In this document: positions 8,512 to 17,882 of the stretch, piece by piece
How the letters are laid out: each line of letters begins with the position of its first letter
Position numbering within the stretch: position 1 is the stretch's first letter
DNA from: Sporocytophaga sp.
Lineage (GTDB): Bacteria > Bacteroidota > Bacteroidia > Cytophagales > Cytophagaceae
Assembly: GCF_017745095.1 (NCBI RefSeq)
Contig: NZ_JAGHZZ010000024.1
Span: 1 to 57,869, forward strand
DNA length: 57,869 bases
Direction of reading: 5' to 3'
Position numbers and translations under genes: made by a program
Notes under the pieces: generated by a model
Told to the model about the DNA's origin: nothing
Database searches by the model: none
The model's input: the letters and a program-made list of their open reading frames with translations, nothing else

Positions 8512-10368
8512 ATGTCAGTATCTATTGAAAATAAACAGACCGTAAACACCCTTATTACAATAGGAAAAACCTTTATATTAATAGCTTTTCTTATACCGAT
8601 AATTGGATTGATATTACGTGCTATAAATTATGAGTGGTTTGAGTTATTTAGTTTTAAGCAGACAGTCTCTCAAAATCCACTTTCGGCCATTTGCTATGCC
8701 ATGATTGCTATTGCAATTTGGATAATACGCAATGAAAATGCGAGCTTCAGAAGTAAGTTAATTTGCAATATTATTTGCTTCTTTGTTATGATTATTGCTG
8801 CAGGGAAGCTAATAACCTACTTCATGAATCGCCCTTTTTTATTAGAGGTGCTTTTATTCAAAGATCAAATCTATCATGTCAAAAGCAAGATAGGCAAAGA
8901 ACTTAATGCTAATCTTCTATCTTTAATTTCATCGTTTTTTTTCATTACGCTTTGCTTATCCTTGTTACTTAATAATTATGGGAACAAGCAGATTTATAAA
9001 ATCTCTCAGATCCTTAACTATATTACTGCCCTCTGTGCCATATTAGCCATATATTGTTACGTATATAAAATTGACGAGCTGATCGCTACTTCTTTTATCA
9101 TACCTATCTCTCTTAATTCCGCCATTTGTGCACTTCTATTATCCTTAGGTATTTTGTTCTTAAGACCACATAAAGGATCTATGCAAACCCTTATTGGTCA
9201 AAACTCTACTCAAATAGTCTTATTGCGGTTTCTTGCCTTTTTCGTACCTCTACTTCTAGGCTGGCTGAAAATAAAAGGAGAAGATAATGGGGTATACAGT
9301 AAAAATATGGGCACTGCCCTTTATGCTTCTGCGACCTTTTGTATTTCCATGTTTTTGCTTGGCTGGAAATCAAAGATACAATCAAAGCTCAGAGAAGTAA
9401 GACAAAAAAATGAGGAGCAAATTGAAAAGGACAGAGATAAGCTAAAAAATATTCTGGAGTTATCACCCACTACAATAACCATTATCGATCTGAATACCCA
9501 AAAATACATATACACCAACAGGGCCTCCAGACAGCTTTTCCGATATAAAGGTAGTGACTTACGTAATAAAAAATATCAGGATGTCGTAAAAACGTTGGTA
9601 GCTGGAATAGATGAAGATAAAATTAGGAATAGATTAGATCTAATTAAAAAATTAAATGAAGATGAGTCAAATGAAATGACCTATGGTATTTATAATACAA
9701 AGGGGCTTGTAAGCTGGATAATTACCAAAGGTATTGGATTTGACTATAAAAATGGTAAAGCCCAGAAAGCGCTTATCAATGGCCTTGACATCTCTAAAGA
9801 AATGAAGCTTCAATTGGCTTTGGAAAGACAAACTGCAGAAATAGAACAAACCAACAAAAAGTTAAGGGAATCAAATGACAAACTCAGAGATATTCAACTT
9901 AATCTTGAGGAGAAGATAAAAGAACGTATATACGAAATAGAAGAAAGCAACCGCGCTTGTAAAGATTTCTTTGAAGAAAGTTTTGAAGGCATCTTGCGCT
10001 ATGGACTGAAAGATATTGAAGGTGTAGATATAAACCTTCCAATAAAGCAACAGATAACCTTAATTCAGAAGCACGCTTATATTGCCGAAGCAAACAAAAA
10101 ATTTATTCACGATCATGGCTACAAATCTAAAGATGAACTCGTTGGTACTCCGTTGATAGATTTTCTCGCAATGTCTGATAATGAAAAAATTAAACTAACC
10201 GTAGGCTTTATAAAGAATGGTTACAAAATGGAAAATGTCACCTCTGCACATCTCAACAAAGCTGGTGAAAAGGTAAAGTTTCTGGTCAATATGACAGGTG
10301 TAATAGACAATGGCCTTCTAATAAGTGCCTGGAGTACGGAAATGAAATTAGTAAATATAAATCAATGA
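8512..10368 (+). CDS. Paralogous membrane sensor: multi-TM domain plus two PAS domains, no output domain
   Basis: 618 residues, the same architecture as the preceding gene: about eight TM helices, the shared block RFLAFFVPLLLGWLKIKGE and LLGWKSKIQSKLR at the end of the membrane region, PAS 1 (about 300-425), a long coiled coil (about 425-480, Glu/Lys-rich) and PAS 2 (about 485-605). As in its neighbour, no transmitter or other effector domain is present. Sequence drift between the two is large in the TM region and smallest around the last two helices, which suggests an old tandem duplication. The pair precedes PEP synthase, but a 276-bp gap with a hairpin argues against one operon. It could act through protein-protein contacts with a separate kinase. 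Confidence 0.85.
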   Translation: MSVSIENKQTVNTLITIGKTFILIAFLIPIIGLILRAINYEWFELFSFKQTVSQNPLSAICYAMIAIAIWIIRNENASFRSKLICNIICFFVMIIAAGKLITYFMNRPFLLEVLLFKDQIYHVKSKIGKELNANLLSLISSFFFITLCLSLLLNNYGNKQIYKISQILNYITALCAILAIYCYVYKIDELIATSFIIPISLNSAICALLLSLGILFLRPHKGSMQTLIGQNSTQIVLLRFLAFFVPLLLGWLKIKGEDNGVYSKNMGTALYASATFCISMFLLGWKSKIQSKLREVRQKNEEQIEKDRDKLKNILELSPTTITIIDLNTQKYIYTNRASRQLFRYKGSDLRNKKYQDVVKTLVAGIDEDKIRNRLDLIKKLNEDESNEMTYGIYNTKGLVSWIITKGIGFDYKNGKAQKALINGLDISKEMKLQLALERQTAEIEQTNKKLRESNDKLRDIQLNLEEKIKERIYEIEESNRACKDFFEESFEGILRYGLKDIEGVDINLPIKQQITLIQKHAYIAEANKKFIHDHGYKSKDELVGTPLIDFLAMSDNEKIKLTVGFIKNGYKMENVTSAHLNKAGEKVKFLVNMTGVIDNGLLISAWSTEMKLVNINQ

Positions 10369-10378
10369 ATTTCCCAAG

Positions 10379-10412
10379 ACATCTATTAGGCTTGCAGTAA
10401 GCTTAAAGATGT
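10379..10412 (+). terminator. Candidate hairpin terminator after the PAS pair
   Basis: A two-part stem (ACATCT with AGATGT; AGGCTT with AAGCTT) around a 5-nt loop, starting about ten bases after the stop. The downstream T-run is weak (ttcaaaaa), so termination strength is uncertain. Confidence 0.4.
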
Positions 10413-10644
10413 TTCAAAAATCTGCCTTTCACTTATCCTTGGAATATCCTACTTATGCTTCCCCTCTCCCTTATCTGTCTCTCTAGCCTTCTTATCAATT
10501 AAAATGCACTTCAAGAACCCTGCTTTATTCTCAACAAGTTTTTCAACACAAATGCCTTTCATCAGTTTATAAAATTGTTAGGGATAATTTCTTTCAAGAC
10601 ATTAATACCAGTAAGATTCAATTCTAAAATTCAACCTATAAATC

Positions 10645-13053
10645 ATGCAAAAATATATACTAGCCTTTAATGAAATTCATTTAAATGATATTGCACAAGT
10701 AGGTGGAAAAAATTCTTCTCTGGGGGAAATGTTCAATATTCTATCCTCTAAAGGAATCAATATTCCTGACGGTTTTGCGACTACATCTTATGCCTATCAA
10801 GAATTTATTAAAAGCAATAAACTGAGCAATGACCTTAAGAATGCCTTAGATAAGTTAGATACTAAAACTTTTTCTAACCTTACAGAAGTTGGATCAATCT
10901 GCAGAAATCTGATATTAAAATCCACTATCCCCTTAGAGATAGAGACAGCTATTAAGAATGGCTACATAGAATTATGTAAAAAATACGGATTTCAAATACA
11001 CGTTGCGGTGAGAAGCAGCGCAACCGCAGAAGATCTGCCTGATGCTAGTTTTGCTGGACAGCATGAATCATATCTGAATATCTGTTGCGGAGAAGAAAAC
11101 CTGTTAAAAGCCTGCCTGAATTGTTTGGCATCATTGTTTACAGATAGAGCAATCAAGTACAGACATGATAATGGTTTCGATCATATGAAAGTTGCCCTGT
11201 CTATCGGAATTCAAAAAATGATTAGGTCTGACCTAGCATCTTCAGGAGTTTGTTTCACATTGGATCCTGATTCAGGATTTGAAGATATTATCCTGATTAC
11301 AGGAAGCTGGGGATTGGGTGAAAATGTTGTTCAGGGTGCTGTTAACCCGGATGAGTTTTATGTCTTTAAGAAATCTTTGCAAAAGAATAAACAAGCCATA
11401 TTAAATAAGAAAATCGGAAGCAAAGAGAAAACCATGATATATAATAATGATGCTTTCTCTGACAACACCATTAAAAATATTGAAACGCCTAAGGAAAAAA
11501 GAAATCTATTCATTCTAAATGATGAAGAAATACATTTACTGGCCAAATGGTCATTAATCATTGAAGAGCATTACCAAAAACCAATGGATATCGAATGGGC
11601 AAAAGATGGTGAAGAGAATAAAATTTACATAGTACAGGCAAGACCGGAAACTGTATACAGCAGAAAAAGAAAACAGGTTAAAATAACAGAGTATCGTCTT
11701 AAGGAAAAAGGTAATATTATTACCAGCGGCAAAGCTATTGGCAATCAAATTGCAACAGGAACCGTCCGCATCATTAACTCTCCAGAAGATTCCTACTTAT
11801 TAAAGGAAGGGGAAATATTAGTAACAGATATTACAAATCCCGATTGGGATCCCATTCTGAAAAAAGCATCAGCCATTATTACCAATAAAGGAGGAAGAAC
11901 CAGCCATGCGGCCATTATAGCCAGAGAGTTGGGAGCAGTGGCAATTGTAGGAACAGGCAATGCAACTTCAGTTATCAAAGACGGCGATACAGTGACGGTC
12001 TCTTGTGCAGAAGGAGAAACGGGAACAATATATGAGGGAAAGCTTTTATGGGAAGTCATAGAGACTAATTTGGAAGCTATTGAGAAGCCCAAGACAAAAG
12101 TCATGTTCATTCTTGGGAATCCCGAGAAAGCATTTCATTTGTCACGCATCCCTAACGATGGAGTAGGTTTGATGAGATTGGAATTTATTATTAACAATTC
12201 GATTAAAGTTCACCCAATGGCTTTGATAAAATTCGATTCTCTTAAAGACCAAGCTGCCAAATCTGAAATAGAAAATCTGACATCCAACTATTCCAATAAA
12301 GAATCTTACTTTATTGAAAATCTTTCGAGATCAGTAGCGACAATAGCTGCAGCATTTTATCCAAATGATGTAATTGTCAGAATGACTGATTTCAAAACCA
12401 ATGAATATGCAAATCTGGTGGGCGGAAAAGAATTTGAACCTCTAGAAGCAAACCCAATGCTGGGTTTCCGTGGTGCTTCAAGGTATTATAACGATGCGTA
12501 TAAAGAGGGCTTCGGACTTGAATGTAAAGCAATGAAAGTAGTTCGGGACGAAATGGGCCTAACAAATGTCAAATTAATGATTCCGTTTTGTAGAACTGTT
12601 GAAGAAGGAAAAAAAGTCATAGAAATTATGAATACATACGGACTGAGACAAGGAGAAAATGAACTGGAAATATATGTAATGGCTGAAATCCCTAGTAATG
12701 TAATCCTGGCTGATGAATTTGCCAGTATCTTTGATGGTTTCTCTATCGGGTCTAATGACCTTACCCAATTGACTTTGGGAATAGACAGGGACTCTTCTAC
12801 TGTAAGCGAACTGTTCGATGAAAATAATGAAGCTCCCAAAAAAATGATTCGTTTGATGATTAATTCTGCCAAACAAGCAGGTAGGAAAATAGGCCTTTGT
12901 GGTCAAGCGCCAAGCGACTTTCCTGAATTTGCGCAATTCCTTGTTGAAAATAAAATTGATAGTATTTCTTTCAATCCTGATGCCATGATCAAGGGGATAC
13001 AGAATATTAAAGAAGCAGAAGTCAAATTCCGGCATCAGAAAATAGAGCATTAA
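10645..13053 (+). CDS. ppsA: Phosphoenolpyruvate synthase
   Basis: 802 residues, close to E. coli PpsA (792). It converts pyruvate, ATP and water to PEP, AMP and phosphate in the cytoplasm, the entry step to gluconeogenesis. Order: N-terminal ATP-binding domain (about 1-340, with VGGKNSSLGEM and AVRSSATAEDLPDASFAGQ), swivelling phosphohistidine domain with GGRTSHAAIIARELG (phosphorylated His at residue 421), and a C-terminal PEP/pyruvate TIM barrel ending in the catalytic-Cys motif GLCGQAPSDFP. All signature residues are intact. It stands alone, 276 bp after the PAS pair. PpsA rather than pyruvate phosphate dikinase is chosen because of the CGQAPSDFP region and overall length. Confidence 0.95.
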   Translation: MQKYILAFNEIHLNDIAQVGGKNSSLGEMFNILSSKGINIPDGFATTSYAYQEFIKSNKLSNDLKNALDKLDTKTFSNLTEVGSICRNLILKSTIPLEIETAIKNGYIELCKKYGFQIHVAVRSSATAEDLPDASFAGQHESYLNICCGEENLLKACLNCLASLFTDRAIKYRHDNGFDHMKVALSIGIQKMIRSDLASSGVCFTLDPDSGFEDIILITGSWGLGENVVQGAVNPDEFYVFKKSLQKNKQAILNKKIGSKEKTMIYNNDAFSDNTIKNIETPKEKRNLFILNDEEIHLLAKWSLIIEEHYQKPMDIEWAKDGEENKIYIVQARPETVYSRKRKQVKITEYRLKEKGNIITSGKAIGNQIATGTVRIINSPEDSYLLKEGEILVTDITNPDWDPILKKASAIITNKGGRTSHAAIIARELGAVAIVGTGNATSVIKDGDTVTVSCAEGETGTIYEGKLLWEVIETNLEAIEKPKTKVMFILGNPEKAFHLSRIPNDGVGLMRLEFIINNSIKVHPMALIKFDSLKDQAAKSEIENLTSNYSNKESYFIENLSRSVATIAAAFYPNDVIVRMTDFKTNEYANLVGGKEFEPLEANPMLGFRGASRYYNDAYKEGFGLECKAMKVVRDEMGLTNVKLMIPFCRTVEEGKKVIEIMNTYGLRQGENELEIYVMAEIPSNVILADEFASIFDGFSIGSNDLTQLTLGIDRDSSTVSELFDENNEAPKKMIRLMINSAKQAGRKIGLCGQAPSDFPEFAQFLVENKIDSISFNPDAMIKGIQNIKEAEVKFRHQKIEH

Positions 13054-13140
13054 TTGGATGCTTTTAAATCTGAGATTTACCCTGAAGGTCTCTTCTTTTG
13101 AAAGTTTTAGATTACAGTTAAGTAAAAAATTACAAAATCT

Positions 13141-13171
13141 TTTGGATTTAAATTAAGTTTCCCTACTTTTG
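13141..13171 (+). promoter_or_regulatory. Bacteroidota-type promoter of tRNA-Leu
   Basis: TTTG at 13141-13144 and TACTTTTG at 13164-13171 match the -33 TTTG and -7 TAnnTTTG elements of the primary Bacteroidota sigma factor, with the preferred 19-bp spacer. The predicted start site falls just before the tRNA. Confidence 0.75.
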
Positions 13172-13181
13172 GGACCCGTTT

Positions 13182-13265
13182 GCCCAGGTGGCGGAATTGG
13201 TAGACGCGCTGGTCTCAAACACCTGTGTCTTCACTGACATGCCGGTTCGACTCCGGCCCTGGGTA
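13182..13265 (+). tRNA. tRNA-Leu, anticodon CAA
   Basis: 84 nt with a 7-bp acceptor stem (GCCCAGG with CCTGGGT, first pair G-U), D arm GCGGAATTGGTAGACGCGC, anticodon loop CTCAAAC (anticodon CAA, reads UUG), long class II variable arm with a TGTC/GACA stem, and T arm GCCGGTTCGACTCCGGC. The discriminator is A and no CCA tail is encoded (the genome reads CTA). The anticodon stem CTGGT/ACCTG contains a T-T mismatch at the second pair (27-43 is the first). A good promoter precedes it and a hairpin terminator follows. Confidence 0.95.
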
Positions 13266-13278
13266 CTAATAGAAAAAC

Positions 13279-13320
13279 AAAGCTCTGTAATTGAAATAAT
13301 TGCAGAGCTTTTGTATTTTT
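13279..13320 (+). terminator. Intrinsic terminator of tRNA-Leu
   Basis: 9-bp stem AAAGCTCTG/CAGAGCTTT (13279-13287 and 13303-13311), extended by AATT/AATT pairing inside, followed by TTGTATTTTT. Confidence 0.8.
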
Positions 13321-13461
13321 AGTCGAGTGATAAGTCGAGTTTTACTTACTTGAATACCACTCTTCGACTTAAAGACCTTTAAATTTTATAATAATTTGAA
13401 TGACAAGCTTTAGCCTATTTTTGGAAATAGACTAAAGAACTTTGTATAAATTTTTAATTCT

Positions 13462-14616
13462 CTAAGCGATTTCAGCCACTAGTTTGCTTTCCTCAACTTC
13501 TTCTATACTTTCCGGAGCTAGGTCTAGGTCTGGTTCAGGGATTAAATTATTACCCAGCTTTTTAAGTAATGATAGGTGAGATTTAAGCGCATCAAAGAAG
13601 GTAGGGTAATCATTGTAAGGCACTCTATATTCCAAGGCTGTTTCTTTCACAATTTCGGAAATAGCAGGGTAATGGACATGGCAAATCTTAGGAAACAAAT
13701 GGTGTTCAACCTGAAAGTTTAAGCCGCCTGTGAGAAAGCTGGTAATAAAACTTTTTCTTCCAAAATCAACAGTGGTACACAACTGATGTATAGCCCAATT
13801 ATTCTCCATAATACCCTGCTCATCAGGCATTGAAAAATCTGCCTTTTCAACTACATGGGCTAACATAAAAATAATAGCTATCGCAAATCCTTCAAATAAA
13901 TGCCCCAGAATAAATCCTCCGAACACAACATACCATGGCATGTCTATCATCATAATTGGCAAGGCAATGAAAAGAAAATAATAAAGAGCCTTAAAAAAGA
14001 ATAAATTAAAATACTCAATTGACGGATGGTTTTTATTTTCATAATTACCAATAGTCTTTTGAAAGAATTTCTTATAATCTTTCCTAAAAACCCAAGAAAG
14101 TGTACCTAATGGATATAAAAAGAAAATCCAGATATGTTGATACCTTTGAATTGGCCTCCATTTTTGTGTAGGCGCTATTCTGGCAAAAGGTACCGATTCA
14201 ATATCTTCATCTATACCATCAATATTAGTATAGGTATGGTGTACAATGTTGTGGGTAATACCCCATAAATATGAATTTGCACCTAATAGATTATAGGAAT
14301 TGCTCATAAGGGTATTTATCCATCTTTTAGAGGAATAAGCGCCGTGAATGGCATCATGTCCGCAATTTACAGCAAGAAAAACTGAAGACAAGCCTAACAC
14401 AACCCATAGCAAATTATTAATCCATAAACTGAAACCACCAAATAGTAGACTAAAATAAGAGGAAAGAATTAAGCTTAGAAAAAATAAAGTCTTGAAGTAC
14501 ATAAAAGCATTTGCTTTTTCACTAATTCCCTCTGACTTAAAATAATTTTCTACTCTCCTGACAAGTGTCTTATGAAATCCTTCACTATCCTTTTGAAATC
14601 TAATTTTTACGTTCAT
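13462..14616 (-). CDS. Membrane fatty acid desaturase (acyl-lipid/linoleoyl-CoA type)
   Basis: 384 residues. The three His boxes of integral-membrane diiron desaturases are present: HDAIHG (residues 87-92), HNIVHH (122-127) and a late QVEHH box (Gln in place of the first His), the last being characteristic of front-end (delta-5/delta-6-like) desaturases. Four hydrophobic helices (about 40-82 and 205-255) fit a membrane enzyme with active site in the cytoplasm. It introduces a double bond into a membrane-lipid acyl chain using O2 and an electron donor. In Bacteroidota this type is often annotated as acyl-CoA desaturase; the position of the double bond cannot be told from sequence. The Glu-rich tail (about 365-380) is variable in the family. 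No N-terminal cytochrome b5 domain is present. Confidence 0.9.
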   Translation of the reverse strand: MNVKIRFQKDSEGFHKTLVRRVENYFKSEGISEKANAFMYFKTLFFLSLILSSYFSLLFGGFSLWINNLLWVVLGLSSVFLAVNCGHDAIHGAYSSKRWINTLMSNSYNLLGANSYLWGITHNIVHHTYTNIDGIDEDIESVPFARIAPTQKWRPIQRYQHIWIFFLYPLGTLSWVFRKDYKKFFQKTIGNYENKNHPSIEYFNLFFFKALYYFLFIALPIMMIDMPWYVVFGGFILGHLFEGFAIAIIFMLAHVVEKADFSMPDEQGIMENNWAIHQLCTTVDFGRKSFITSFLTGGLNFQVEHHLFPKICHVHYPAISEIVKETALEYRVPYNDYPTFFDALKSHLSLLKKLGNNLIPEPDLDLAPESIEEVEESKLVAEIA

Positions 14617-15667
14617 ATTACAATAATTATCAATAAACTTGTTAATACCTAAAATTTATAATCCTTTTACTGTAGATCGTATCAATATACTTATTCTTTT
14701 GCTTTCAGAATGATAATCAACCAAATATATAAATCTTTTTTTGTCTCTACTAATTAATTCTAGGTACTAGTTTTAACAACTAATCATCAAGAATAAACTA
14801 ATAACAAAGACCTATTCTTTCATTGAGAGTTCATGAATTATCTACAAAATTAATAATGTGTTAAGGTTCTTTACAAATCTATATTTTACTTTTTTTCTAT
14901 CTTTTTAAATCCATTCATCCCGTTATAGATTGAAACACATCTCCTCTCCTTCTTGCTCATTCACATATACTAGTATATCTTTTTAAAGCCGTAGACAAAA
15001 AAATCAAAAGCCTATCAGATCAAAGTCATGCAAATGAAGAAAGGCTGCAAAACGCGAAGATTTTTTGTACTAGACTGAGTACATTTTTCATTGAATTTGG
15101 TCCTTATTTCACAAGATCCATTTTATAAATGGACAAAAATCTATTGATCCGCTTTTTTATTTCTCTATAATTATCATGTTGAATCATTAACCTAAATGAA
15201 ATTCCGAATGAATCTCTCCAGGATAGAGTAGTACAAAGCAAGAATTATAAATTGAACAACCCACAGAAGTACATTGATAAAATATTTTTTATATCCGAAG
15301 ATATTGATTTTTCGGGTCTCAAGCTGTTCCTGACTTTAGTTGCTATTAGCTTCAACTCAATTATTCTGCCCTAAGCTCCTTCACTAAACTATTTTTAAGA
15401 AAAACAGGACAAACACCCATAGAATACAGGCAAAGCTCATATTAATAAAACTATTGAAAATATCTTTCTGATATATAAAATTAGTTAGCAGACATCTCTA
15501 AATCCTTCATTGAAACTAATCCCTTAGGCAACAGAATTTCCTGTAACAATTTTAAACTGATGCGTCCTTTTTATGAACGATTACAGCAAAGGCCAACACA
15601 TTGGTTGTTTAAGCCTCTGTCATCATTAAAAACCTTTGTTTATTCTTTTAACCTTTAGCTCAGAACT
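14617..15667. other. Gene-free kilobase
   Basis: No frame longer than a few tens of codons has coding character on either strand, and no homologous gene fragment was recognised. Only short hairpins are visible, such as TCCATTT/AAATGGA at 15117-15133 and GTAC/GTAC at 15067-15082. It lies between the desaturase and the beta-helix gene, both of which point away from it, so it must hold their promoters. It may also hold an unannotated RNA or decayed sequence. Confidence 0.5.
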
Positions 15668-17269
15668 ATGTATACACGTTATTTTTTATTTGCGCTCTTT
15701 TTGCTCAGTTCGCTTTCTACCCATGCCAAGAAAGTCCTGGTAGGAGGAAGTGGTGGGTATTTAAATTATTCAAATGCAACTAATACGCTTAGTCTGGCCC
15801 CGGGCGACACCATAGCAATTCAACCGGGAAAATACTCTGGTTTTACCTTTGGCAATATACGAGGAACAGCCTCAAAGAAGATCGTAATTATAAATAACAA
15901 AGGCTTGGTGGAGATTACCGGGTCAAATACTTCTAATCTAAACACCTGTAGCAATGTCGTGTTCACGGGCATGGGCGCAAATGGAATCAAGTACGGTTTT
16001 TATTTCCATGATATCAACGCAAGGGCTATACAGTTGGACAATACCGCCGATAGCATTACGATCAGTTATGCCATGTTTGAAAGGATTAGCGATTATACCA
16101 TTCGCATAAATGCCGACAAGAAATATGATGGCTCGGAAACTACTCTGATCGAAAACATCCGCTTTCTGCATTTGTCATTTAAGAAAACAGGAACACCTAT
16201 AGATTGGGGAAATTTTGCATACGGCTCAGACTTGATCGGTTGCGGCAGAAATGTGGAAGTTGCATATTGTACCATAGACAGCCTGAATGGTGGTGATGGA
16301 GTACGACTCAACAAAGTGTTTGATGTAAACATTCACCACAACAGTTTTACCAATACAGGTTTATCCACATTTACACACCCGGGTACTTTCTACTTGCGTG
16401 GAGATGGAACGATTCATCATAATTTTTTTCAGAACGTCTGGGGAAATGGGGTGCGAAGCGAGGGCATTGGCCTCAACGAATTGGGTGAATTGTTGATTTC
16501 AAACAATATCTTTCTTGGCTCTCGTAAATACTCTGCTATAGAAGTACAAACGCATCCCAGTGATGTGACCACGAGTGGAAGTCCTTCTACTAAATCCTGT
16601 CATTATAAAATATTCAACAACACCATGGGGAACCAAAGTGCCAGGGATTATTCAGCAGCAATGGTGGATGTGTATAGTTTGATTGACGGAAAATGTGAGA
16701 TCCGCAACAATCTGGGATTCAATATTGAAAAGGATAAGGCACATGTACCCACCAGAAATTATATCTACAATAGACAATCGCCCATTGCAACGGATGTACC
16801 TGATACATCCAACAATATATATAGAAGATCTTTTGTACAACTTGGCCTTGTAGATACTTTAAATGTGTATCTTAAACCGAACTCTATCGCGATTGATAAG
16901 GGAATGACGTTGAACACGATTACGGATGATTTTGAAGGAATTGTAAGACCAAAGGGAATAAGATACGATATAGGAGCTAGAGAATTTGTACCACCGATGC
17001 AAGTCGTAACCTCATTGGAAGAAATCTACAATAGTTCAGAGCAAATTCTGATGTATCCAAATCCTTGTACGTCGCATGTTATTCTACGCTCTCCATCACC
17101 TTTACGCAGGGTCAGTCTCACCAATGTACATGGTCAGCTTATTTTTGAACAGCTTCTTTTGGGGGACCTTGAAACGCAATTGAATTTAGAAAGCGTTGAA
17201 AATGGAATTTACTTCATAAGGATGGAGACTGAGAATGGCAGCTTTACCAAATCACTTTTGAAACATTGA
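15668..17269 (+). CDS. Secreted right-handed beta-helix protein with T9SS type A signal
   Basis: 533 residues. Signal peptide 1-20 (cleavage after THA). Residues about 25-430 follow the parallel beta-helix (pectate lyase/polysaccharide lyase-like) pattern: short strands with regular Asn/Gly turns (NVEVAYCTIDS, NVFDVNIHHNSF, GTIHHNFFQNV, LISNNIFLGS, KIFNNTMG), and a KGIRYDIGAREF motif near 415-425 found at the end of many such helices. The tail, from about residue 460 (MYPNPCTSH...), is a T9SS type A sorting domain. It is probably a polysaccharide-binding or -cleaving enzyme, but no catalytic Lys/Arg/Asp set can be assigned with confidence. The coding sequence looks less AT-rich than its neighbours, and a gene-free kilobase precedes it, which would fit a transferred gene. 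Confidence 0.85.
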   Translation: MYTRYFLFALFLLSSLSTHAKKVLVGGSGGYLNYSNATNTLSLAPGDTIAIQPGKYSGFTFGNIRGTASKKIVIINNKGLVEITGSNTSNLNTCSNVVFTGMGANGIKYGFYFHDINARAIQLDNTADSITISYAMFERISDYTIRINADKKYDGSETTLIENIRFLHLSFKKTGTPIDWGNFAYGSDLIGCGRNVEVAYCTIDSLNGGDGVRLNKVFDVNIHHNSFTNTGLSTFTHPGTFYLRGDGTIHHNFFQNVWGNGVRSEGIGLNELGELLISNNIFLGSRKYSAIEVQTHPSDVTTSGSPSTKSCHYKIFNNTMGNQSARDYSAAMVDVYSLIDGKCEIRNNLGFNIEKDKAHVPTRNYIYNRQSPIATDVPDTSNNIYRRSFVQLGLVDTLNVYLKPNSIAIDKGMTLNTITDDFEGIVRPKGIRYDIGAREFVPPMQVVTSLEEIYNSSEQILMYPNPCTSHVILRSPSPLRRVSLTNVHGQLIFEQLLLGDLETQLNLESVENGIYFIRMETENGSFTKSLLKH

Positions 17270-17328
17270 AAAGTGTATATAAGGATTGACACAAATCCTC
17301 TTTACTACAGTTTTCTGATAGAAAAATT

Positions 17329-17362
17329 AAGCCCTCTAGTTTTAAAAAATCAGAGGGCTTTT
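17329..17362 (+). terminator. Intrinsic terminator after the beta-helix gene
   Basis: Perfect 9-bp stem AAGCCCTCT/AGAGGGCTT (17329-17337 and 17352-17360), followed by T-rich sequence. A weaker hairpin (AGGATT/AATCCT) precedes it at about 17282-17299. Confidence 0.8.
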
Positions 17363-17437
17363 ATATGAGATTGAGTTATATATTGCGCTAAATTTATCTT
17401 TTACTAAGATTTAATGATTTAAAATTAATTCTATTAA

Positions 17438-17752
17438 TCACCCCATTAACAAGCTCTTATCAGAAAGGGTATCATTTTCAAACTTCCTTTTCCACTCATT
17501 TAACTGCATTGATGTTTCTTCCTTACCTTCATCAAATACTATCCAACTATTGCAAAGCGTAGAATAATGCCTCAATTCATGTATATCCTCCTCCCTAATA
17601 AAATCATAACCGTATTTCCGGGGGCCTGACATAACCGCGTTCCATAGGACATACTCCAGATTATTCATCCAGCCCGCTGTATAACAACGTTCGGAAATTC
17701 CACTCATAATATTCATAAGTTGTTGCTGAATAGGAGTCAAATCAGATAACAT
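17438..17752 (-). CDS. Conserved small cytoplasmic protein of unknown function
   Basis: 104 residues from the ATG at 17752; an upstream TTG at 17767 is possible but unlikely. No signal peptide or TM segment. It has an N-terminal helical part with a CYTAGWMNNLEYVLWNAV segment and a PRKYGYDF motif, then HELRHYSTLCNSWIVFDE and a Glu/Trp-rich C-terminal part. This pattern (a helix, then G-W-M-x-x-L-E-x-x-L-W, then a CxxWIVF strand) occurs in scattered small hypothetical proteins, some near toxin loci. I cannot assign a function. It faces purL in the same direction, but purL's terminator lies between. Confidence 0.65.
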   Translation of the reverse strand: MLSDLTPIQQQLMNIMSGISERCYTAGWMNNLEYVLWNAVMSGPRKYGYDFIREEDIHELRHYSTLCNSWIVFDEGKEETSMQLNEWKRKFENDTLSDKSLLMG

Positions 17753-17822
17753 AATTAATTTATTCAAATAAGTTCCTTAGTCTTACATAGCTGATTTATA
17801 TATTTAAAAGATATAGTCGATA

Positions 17823-17858
17823 ATAAAAAAAACACTCCCTTCAAATCAGAGAGTGTTT
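17823..17858 (-). terminator. Intrinsic terminator of purL (minus strand)
   Basis: 8-bp stem AAACACTC/GAGTGTTT (17830-17837 and 17851-17858). On the minus strand it is followed by an uninterrupted T-run opposite 17824-17832. Confidence 0.8.
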
Positions 17859-17882
17859 CTATTTTAGAATTTAATCTTTTTA

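Noticed and set aside
13321-13461. Integrase attachment site after tRNA-Leu (repeated agtcgag words)
   Set aside because: No repeat of the tRNA 3' end and no integrase gene was found nearby; the words are short.
14617-15667. Short frames in the gap upstream of the beta-helix gene
   Set aside because: None has a plausible start context with a protein-like residue pattern over 30 codons, and no family was recognised.
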